Notes under the pieces: model-generated
What the model saw: the letters and a program-made list of their open reading frames with translations, nothing else
What the model was told of the DNA's origin: nothing
Databases searched by the model: none
Position numbers and translations under genes: made by a program
Source: Bigelowiella natans CCMP2755
Lineage: Eukaryota > Cercozoa > Chlorarachniophyceae
Assembly (NCBI GenBank): GCA_000320545.1
Contig: ADNK01000096.1
Location: 1 to 64,000 of the forward strand
Direction: 5' to 3'
Length of the DNA: 64,000 nucleotides
Shown here: one piece after another, positions 58,001 to 64,000 of the stretch
How the letters are laid out: each line of letters opens with the position of its first letter
Position numbering within the stretch: the stretch's first letter is position 1

Positions 58001-58467
58001 GAGACCTGCAAGACCAGGTGTGCGGGCGAATAGTCGTGGATGTCCAGCTGTTGAAAAGCATGACAAGATATGCCGGGTTCAGGAAAAACGGTCGCGGCCG
58101 CATCAATGCGTTCTCGCCGCACATCAAGATGTTCTGGAAGATGATGGACGAACGGATGGATAATTTCCAGCGATCGAAGCTGATATTCTTCATTTGGGGC
58201 CGATCTAGGCTTCCCGTGAACCGCCAGGGATTTGAACGGCACTTCACGATCATGGCCCATCCGGCAAGCCAGCGCTCTAACAAGAACCCTGACCAGTACT
58301 TGCCAGTGGCACACACGTGCTTCTTCCAGCTCGAGCTTCCCGAATATAGCAACGTGGACAGAATGTACGAGAAGATGATGTTTGCGTGCACTCATTGCAC
58401 ATCTATAGATGGGGATACAACAGCAGCTGCCAGAGCGGCTGCACAGGCTGGAAATACAGCCTTATGA
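48406..58467 (+). CDS. Giant HECT-type E3 ubiquitin ligase with DysF domain, two RanBP2 zinc fingers and UBA-like segment
   Basis: Twelve exons close in phase (about 2,970 aa): 48406-48816, 48848-48924, 48983-49047, 49102-49163, 49220-49262, 49353-49465, 49665-49849, 50072-50278, 50353-51695, 51779-54879, 55031-55380, 55512-58467. Near the N-terminus is a dysferlin/peroxin (DysF) domain: CYENQRFWPAVGWS, LPTDRYSWSN, GWCWKIDNSTDEEGW, TDKNGWSYAFDF and VRTRKWLRVRTL. A long helical, low-complexity middle follows. Two CxxC zinc fingers (WACEVCTFIQP and VACTVCTFIND) end at 54837, and a UBA-like segment (ESFLFELIGFPSSWGEQAL) begins near 55104. The HECT domain (about 57150-58440) contains DIGGPYRD, FTWRDLQDQVCGR, IFFIWGRSRLP and the catalytic Cys (codon 58318-58320) in AHTCFFQLELP, closest to HERC1-type HECTs. 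It accepts ubiquitin from E2 as a thioester. The junctions at 49465/49665, 49849/50072, 51695/51779 and 55380/55512, and the 5' end, are less certain. Confidence 0.88.
50102..50135 (+). repeat. (CAG)n trinucleotide repeat in coding exon
   Basis: About ten CAG/AGC units read as poly-Ser in the HECT gene. Other in-frame runs give poly-Ser (near 50796), poly-Lys (51208), poly-Gly (51902) and poly-Asp (52556). Confidence 0.9.
54976..55016. repeat. (CT)n polypyrimidine microsatellite upstream of an acceptor
   Basis: About 19 CT units, then CGCTCGCTCGCTCGCAG, directly forming the polypyrimidine tract of the intron 54880-55030. Confidence 0.95.
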
Positions 58468-59125
58468 GGAATTTCTACACTATAATATAGTTAATGGAGG
58501 GGATGCTAGTTTTCCTCCTGTAGAAATTGCACCTTTTTCTGCTCGCTAGCCTTTCGCATTAGATAGGATGTCGGCTAAAGTCAGTTGCAAAAGTATGTTG
58601 TTTCCCAGGCCGCCATATCTGATGGCGGCGGCGTGCATGCTGGCATAGTCTCAGAATTTCACTATTTCGATTCCTAGTACATGTATGCCATGTCAGACAA
58701 ATAATAGAAATTTTAGCGATACCAGCGCGTTTCTCACCTGCTTGTTTTATGGCAACGAAAGCGCATATTATTAGCGTACTTGCACACGCCAAGAATGCAA
58801 CTCTTGGCCAACATCAGTCTCATGCAACACATTTTTTTGCAGAAATTAACATGCACAATTTATTAAGCGCTGTACTAGCTGTAGCTCCCAGCTTTGCACA
58901 CACATTATTAGGATGGTAATTGAAAAAAAAGAATCAATTAAATTCATCACATCCGTCTCACATGTATATACTTGCTAGATATTATTTGTAGATCGAGCTC
59001 TAGCGTGCACACATGTTACAGTTATAATAGTTCGAACTATTCGTTGCAAATGCCTTTGCTCCAACTACGGGGATCGACAGCATTGGACACTATCTTCGGG
59101 CAGATACATTGGCGAAGCTGCATTC
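58468..59125. other. Convergent intergenic region
   Basis: Between the HECT gene (plus) and the Tic22-like gene (minus). AT-rich, no exon chain seen; presumed 3' UTRs of both. Confidence 0.5.
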
Positions 59126-60118
59126 TTATTGTAAATGTTCGACGTCTTCAAAACTTTCCGATGATACGATAAGCACATTTGGAGTGTCGGGCTCTCGTTG
59201 CTTGTCCAAAAGTTCGTTAAAACTGAGTACTTTCGGTGAAAACTCTGGGACTTCACCCTGGACTCCTGCAGTTTGGTCTTCCCATACAGCTTGGAGATCA
59301 TCGTATTTCAGAAAAGCTAAAACTGTAGGTTTTCCGTCTATAACGCTGGCCAGCTTCTCTTCGTAAAAACATGGAACCATGTCGTAAGCGTCCTTCGATT
59401 GGAGTTTTTTGCCGAGTTTTAAAAACGCTTGGTCGTGGCCCAACAGTCTCACGTTATTGGCATTTGCAATTTCGCGAGGTGATGGAAGAACATGGAACTC
59501 GCCTCCAAAGTTAACTCCTTTATTCTCGACAAAAGCTACTGCTTCGGTGAATGGAATGGTCGTAACTTTTGCTTTAGGGTCCTCCTTTTGGACTGTTTTC
59601 AGAATTCTCTCAGCGTCTTTTCGTTCAAGGAAAAAAAAACCGGCGGGTTGCCCAGTCGGGGACTCGTCGGTAAAGTATGGAGAGCTTCCGCTCTCATCGG
59701 TCACTGCGAAGGCAGGGACGCTTCTGAAATCAACCTTATCAAGTTTCCTAGGAGGGGGGATGTTGTCATCACTACCACCAGTAGCGGACTCTTCAGCCCG
59801 AGCTTGTTGGGATGCTGCGAGGAAAAGAGACGCCAAAGATATATCAACGAATTTCCTTCGGCTCAAACTGCTTTCTACTCTTCCAATCGCTTTATCATCG
59901 CTCAGAGGAAGACGAGACTTTGAAGGAATTCGAGGTATACTCCTACCCAATCTACTGCCCAAACGACGCCTATGACAGGACGTCGAAAACCTGTCCGATG
60001 AGAATCTATGCCTGAGGGAAGCGAGGGGGGTGGATTCTACTCGGTTCGGAAAGTAAAGAGCACAAATCAGGGTCGATAAAACGAAAGAGTGAGCCAGGGG
60101 GCTTTGCTGGGGGCCCAT
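59126..60118 (-). CDS. TIC22: Tic22-like plastid import protein with bipartite presequence
   Basis: A single intronless frame of 330 aa. Residues about 9-30 are a signal-peptide-like hydrophobic helix; residues about 31-85 are Arg/Ser-rich and transit-peptide-like with no Phe immediately after the predicted cleavage site. A second signal SRRKFVDISLASLFLAASQQ ending in ARAEE (about 87-109) looks like a twin-arginine or envelope-sorting signal. The mature part has the Tic22 pattern: RSVPAFAVTDESGSSPYF, GQPAGFFFLERKDAERIL, VTTIPFTEAVAFVENKG, VPCFYEEKLASVIDGK and FSPKVLSFNEL. Tic22 acts in the intermembrane space as a chaperone that hands precursors from the outer to the inner envelope translocon; homologues are known from cyanobacteria, plants and complex plastids. 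It lies 1.3 kb from another plastid-type gene. Lack of introns stands out against its neighbours. Confidence 0.85.
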   Translation of the reverse strand: MGPQQSPLAHSFVLSTLICALYFPNRVESTPLASLRHRFSSDRFSTSCHRRRLGSRLGRSIPRIPSKSRLPLSDDKAIGRVESSLSRRKFVDISLASLFLAASQQARAEESATGGSDDNIPPPRKLDKVDFRSVPAFAVTDESGSSPYFTDESPTGQPAGFFFLERKDAERILKTVQKEDPKAKVTTIPFTEAVAFVENKGVNFGGEFHVLPSPREIANANNVRLLGHDQAFLKLGKKLQSKDAYDMVPCFYEEKLASVIDGKPTVLAFLKYDDLQAVWEDQTAGVQGEVPEFSPKVLSFNELLDKQREPDTPNVLIVSSESFEDVEHLQ

Positions 60119-61447
60119 GGTTAGCAGGCTGCCTCTTCAGGAACGGATGGTGGCCTGTCGAAATAACAAATCGGGCTTAAGTCGCACCTGCAAATCGCCC
60201 TATGTTTCGTGAATTTTGTACTAAATCCGGGCAATTTCATCCCATTGGATGATGATGGGTTTGACCATCTCGGCAACCGCTGCGGATGAAAAAGATGCCG
60301 GTCGCCTAAGTGAGCGTGGGTCATTCTTTCATTAATTCGTGATGATTGCTGGCCCTGAGGTCGGGGCTTGCAATCCACCCCGGAATGCAAGTGGAAAAGG
60401 GGTGGGGACTTTGAGGATTAATCTCAAATTGCCCTCGACAGGCGCAAAGCAGGACGCCTCGTCTGCAGAAATGACAGGAAAATCACATCCGATTGAGCCG
60501 GAGGCCACAAAAATACGAACAGGAAGAGCCCCTATCTCCTCTAAATTGTCTGGATAGAAGCCTTTTATTTATTTCATATCAAACTTCATTAGTCCAAAAT
60601 TGAATCATGTTTCATTGGTGCGTCACACCCTGATCTAGGGCCTATAGAGTGATGTGCATGATGAGAACTGCGACGACATGCAAGCTGGAGTCAGCTAGGT
60701 GCTACATAACTGCTTTCTACAAATGCATAGGTATGCATTGATCAAATATATACTTACTTGGAAAACTGTGCTTTGCATCCATGCAGATGATGGCACAGTC
60801 CTAACGTGCCGCTTACAATTGCAATGCAGTGCTTGGCATGGCTCGGTATCGAAGAATAACATAAGCCAGAAGAATGACCATTCGGACAGCGCTGCCATGT
60901 CTAGCGAGCAGCTCGACAGCTTATCTGGTCGCTGGCTACATCGTACAAGCTTCAATGAAGTAAAATATTCATGCTGCCTCCATTTATGTAAATGAAATTT
61001 GATTTATTATCATTTGCATATATTACACCAAACATAGGCTATTGCATTGTAGGCGCAAACAAACGCATTTTAGGCCATCACTCACCCATACAACCACAGT
61101 GTACCCATGTAATTTTGCTGAAAAGTTGCATAATTCTACCGGCTTCAAATTAAAGGGTCAATTGTTTGTCGTGAGTAGCAGCATCAACACTATCGGAAAG
61201 GCCATATGAGAAGCATCACGACTGGAACCGTAATTGCAATTTAGAGAAAAAGAAGGAGTGCGATAGAATAGCATAGTTGGTGCACATAGATCTGCCACAT
61301 AAGATGATTTCATTTTATTCGTATATTACTCTATGTATGCATTTATTTAGTATCGGCGTTGGAATTACATATTTGAGAAAATTGCTGAACTACAGCCAAT
61401 TTTTCCCAATACTGGATTGCTTTGGTGCATGGAATCGAGAATAATGT
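60119..61447. other. Intergenic region, no gene recognised
   Basis: About 1.3 kb. Open frames at 60121-60390 (minus), 60339-60557 (plus) and 60695-60995 (both strands) lack domains, splice links and coding bias. Presumably promoter of the Tic22-like gene and 3' UTR of the DUF3611-like gene, which are both on the minus strand. Confidence 0.45.
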
Positions 61448-63269
61448 TCATTTGGCTGCTGAAAGTGCGTTTTCCGAGAGTTTTGCGCTCACTTGATTTA
61501 TCAACCATGAAGTCAATAATCCTACGATCGTACGGGAAGGAATCAGTTGAATTTTGAATCGCAAAACGAGTGTAAATATTGTACCTATGAAAGCAGCCAT
61601 CAACACATTTGTGTTCGATTGCAGAACAAAGGCTTTCAACGTCAAGGTTGATCGATTGTCAACATATCCTCCTGACCAAGGAAACACAAGCATAAACGAG
61701 GATGCGGTGATGGGTGCATATGATTACTCGAACCTGGTGTGAGACTTTGGCCCGGCATCAGGGCTGCTGCGACTAGGGAACCTACGATCTGCTCTGCGCT
61801 CACTATTGCCAGACCCATTCCAACCAAGTTCAGCTTGATGCCTACAGATAAAGAAGAAGATACCAGGATCCGTTGGATTTAACAATAATGATCGCTCCAA
61901 AGAGTGTCCTTCTTCTACCTGTCTGACTAGCAGCTTCCACACTTCCACTGTCGCCTCCAGAGGCAATTTTCGCGGCTGAATTTGTTGCAATGTCAGGGGG
62001 GGGGACGGGAGGGATGAAGATGAGAATTCTCTCATCGTAGGAGAACCTTCCTGTACTACCAATGATGGAGCTTTCACTGCTGCTGCTTCTACGACTACTA
62101 CAACGACAACAACTACAACTACAACAACTGCTGCTGCTAACTACCTAAATGGCTACACCATCATCACTTTCATCGCTGCGATTGCTACTAATCTACACTC
62201 AACCGATTCTAGTGAAGCGGTACATCCAAAGCCAAGATGCCGCCACAGCACCGAGGGCTGCCAGCTTGATGATTATGATGAGAACAAAGGATAAGTGAAT
62301 AAGCCCTGCCATGCCAACTTCTTCTGATGACCTACTTAAATATCACTACGTGCCGCCACTGCACTACAACTATACCCATCAGTACTATCATAGTGCTATT
62401 TATTGGCATTGCTAATGCCACTGGTGATGCTAATTCTCAACAAACGAACTACCGAGCTAATAAGGCCACTGCTGACTGGAGATTGCAAGCCATTCCCCAC
62501 CGTTGCGGCGAAAGTCAATGTGACGGTTGATATAGCCGTCAAGATAAGCTGTGACCACCACGCAAACCAGCCCCCCCTATTTCGTTAATATTACCATCAA
62601 TAACAGCACGCTGCAACGTAGTAAAGGACTATTCGTATCATAAATGAATAAGTGATAGCAGATTTGTTGGTGCGAGAGCACGGGTGTTGGTTCGGCACCT
62701 CCACAGATATTTCACCACACGCCTTTTCTGTTCCGGCACTCTCTCCCACTGGATCCTAATGGTATGGCGATGACACGTAATTTGTTCAACGCAATTTCAT
62801 ATAGCGACACACGTGGAAGAAGAATACAAAAATCCCACTGACCCTCGGTCAAACAGCTTGGTGCGGGTGACCTAAATGCCGACACATCTTGAGTTCTAGA
62901 TCATCATGCTATGTTTTTGCTTGGTTCACCTACCTTTCCACCGATTCTCCCCACTGATGACTTCTCTCCTTCCCCGTTTGAGGGGGCGCCCCCTCTCCCA
63001 TCAGTGATGTCAGCCAAAGAGATAATTGATCGTAAATCGCGTCGTGCAGAATAAGGAAGAGCCCATTGAGTCTGGTCGTTGTTGTAATTGCTGAATGATG
63101 AAGCCGCTCGTTTTACTCCGCCACCCCTCCGTAAGTCAGCTTTCAATGATTTAAGATGCTCTCGTGACCCCAACGGTGACGACGGCGATGATCGGATCCT
63201 TGTCGTGATGGATGATCCTGCGGCATCGGGCACCAACAAGAAGAGGCAGGCCAATGATGTCGGGACCAT
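61448..63269 (-). CDS. DUF3611-like plastid membrane protein with bipartite presequence
   Basis: Nine exons close in phase (348 aa): 63269-62934, 62871-62843, 62755-62699, 62576-62470, 62320-62224, 62070-61919, 61841-61734, 61671-61585, 61521-61448. The N-terminus MVPTSLACLFLLVPDAAG is a signal peptide followed by about 95 Ser/Arg/Gly-rich residues. The core follows the four-helix pattern of cyanobacterial and chloroplast DUF3611 proteins: GWFAWWSQLILTAISTVTL, then AGLIHLSFVLIIIIKLAALG, then IKLNLVGMGLAIVSAEQIVG, and FVLQSNTNVLMAAFIGLL with a last helix. DUF3611 proteins are thylakoid or envelope membrane proteins of unknown role. The acceptor of the fifth exon has three possible sites three nt apart. 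An open frame continues upstream of 63269, but the ATG there gives a clean signal peptide. Confidence 0.78.
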
Positions 63270-63652
63270 ATTATGGATTATCGGCTCGTTGTGCGCGAGG
63301 AATTCAGTTTTGCTGCTGTTGTTTTAAATCCCAAGAAAGGGCTCGGTGGGAGGAGGGCTGGATCCAAATAACAATAATTTCAACAAGAATAAGAAGAAGA
63401 ATCGAGCTCAGATTCCTTGTCGTATTTAAAAAATCCTATCCGTTTATAGATTCTGACCGAGTTTATCGGGAGCACCATTATACAGAATCCCGGTAACTAC
63501 CCGTTATTTACAGCAACAACAACTGCAACAACGTCCCCCCTCAATTATTCGCTGCACCACTTACGTACTCGTGCTAGCGTTCCTTCCTCTTGCGGGTGGA
63601 TATACATCGATTTTAGCGTTAGGATATTTGTTCGCAGTGGGAGGAGAGTGCT
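63270..63652. other. Divergent intergenic region
   Basis: 383 bp between the DUF3611-like start (minus) and a possible plus-strand gene at 63653. No defined promoter element recognised. Confidence 0.4.
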
Positions 63653-63925
63653 ATGCCATCCCACTCCCACAACTACAGCAAGACCCCACGTGATGCAAGA
63701 TTCTCGCCATTAATTGGAATCCTTCTCGTCGCCCTACACGCAACCTGCGGCCACGCCACCACACTGGGGCGCAATCGACATGTTGTTGGGCGTCCTGGTC
63801 AATTTGAAATGTTGAGTAGAAGGGCCATACGAAAACCGGCGAGATTGCACATGAAAGGTCGCTTTGGCTTTCTGTCGAATTCGTGCCTTCAGCGGCAGGC
63901 TCATACATTCTATTTTATTTCGTGA
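63653..63925 (+). CDS. Possible first exon of a plastid-targeted or secreted protein, gene runs off the window
   Basis: The frame begins MPSHSHNYSKTPRDARF, then a hydrophobic stretch (SPLIGILLVALHATCGHA) typical of a signal peptide, then about 45 Arg/Gly-rich residues with no acidic residue except one, like the leaders of the Tic22-like and DUF3611-like proteins nearby. No mature domain is present before the stop at 63925; the exon probably ends earlier at a splice donor and continues beyond 64000. The evidence is only the leader composition. Confidence 0.4.
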   Translation: MPSHSHNYSKTPRDARFSPLIGILLVALHATCGHATTLGRNRHVVGRPGQFEMLSRRAIRKPARLHMKGRFGFLSNSCLQRQAHTFYFIS

Positions 63926-64000
63926 AGGTTTAGATAAAGGTTCGCGTCGGGTAAGTGCTTCAGCATGTGATCCTCAGCATAAAACCCCCGACCTGATGCA

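Noticed and set aside
59409-59975. Plus-strand frames of 188 and 143 codons
   Set aside because: Antisense to the Tic22-like gene.

Overview
This is nuclear DNA from an intron-rich eukaryote, most likely a photosynthetic protist with a complex (secondary) plastid. Directly visible are spliceosomal introns (GT-AG, a few GC-AG), dense microsatellites inside introns, and genes with up to about 28 exons. A Tic22-like protein, a DUF3611-like protein and a glutathione S-transferase each begin with a hydrophobic signal peptide followed by a basic Ser/Arg-rich stretch, the bipartite leader of secondary plastids. None has a conserved Phe after the predicted signal peptide, which I read as a weak pointer to a chlorarachniophyte-like alga rather than a stramenopile, haptophyte or cryptophyte. 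The organism is an inference. Exons were assembled by eye from splice signals, reading-frame phase and protein motifs; phase closure over each whole gene is the main support.

Layout. 0.4-2.6 kb: minus-strand EEP (CCR4/Angel-like) gene with an SR-rich tail, head to head (99 bp) with a plus-strand globin gene (2.7-3.9 kb). 4.0-9.7 kb: repeat-rich block, including a SINE-like family, around one intronless multi-pass membrane protein gene. 9.8-13.3 kb: leader-bearing GST gene with 15 exons. 13.3-15 kb: degenerate repeats. 15-17.9 kb: BAH-domain gene. 18.9-23.7 kb: minus-strand protein arginine methyltransferase (PRMT10-like). 24.6-26.3 kb: repeats. 26.7-28.1 kb: minus-strand gene joining a WNK/OSR1-type CCT domain to a SAM-like domain. 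28.2-29.1 kb: repeats. 29.6-34.3 kb: minus-strand Sec14/CRAL-TRIO gene. 35.2-37.3 kb: acylated Ser/Thr kinase gene. 37.4-38.1 kb: repeats. 38.4-47.0 kb: long gene with an MSS51-like region. 48.4-58.5 kb: giant HECT E3 ligase gene with an N-terminal DysF domain, two RanBP2-type zinc fingers and a UBA-like segment. 59.1-60.1 kb: Tic22-like gene. 61.4-63.3 kb: DUF3611-like gene. 63.65 kb onward: possible first exon of a gene leaving the window.

The genes do not form one pathway. Plastid biogenesis (Tic22-like, DUF3611-like), ubiquitin signalling, protein or histone methylation and reading (PRMT, BAH), lipid transfer (Sec14), kinase signalling and redox/ligand binding (GST, globin) are represented. 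I found no rRNA, tRNA, CRISPR or viral genes. The strongest candidates for something new are the DysF/ZnF/UBA/HECT fusion, the kinase-less CCT-SAM protein, the SR-tailed truncated EEP protein, the heptamer-tailed SINE-like family, and the mix of 31-36 nt introns and GC-AG introns.
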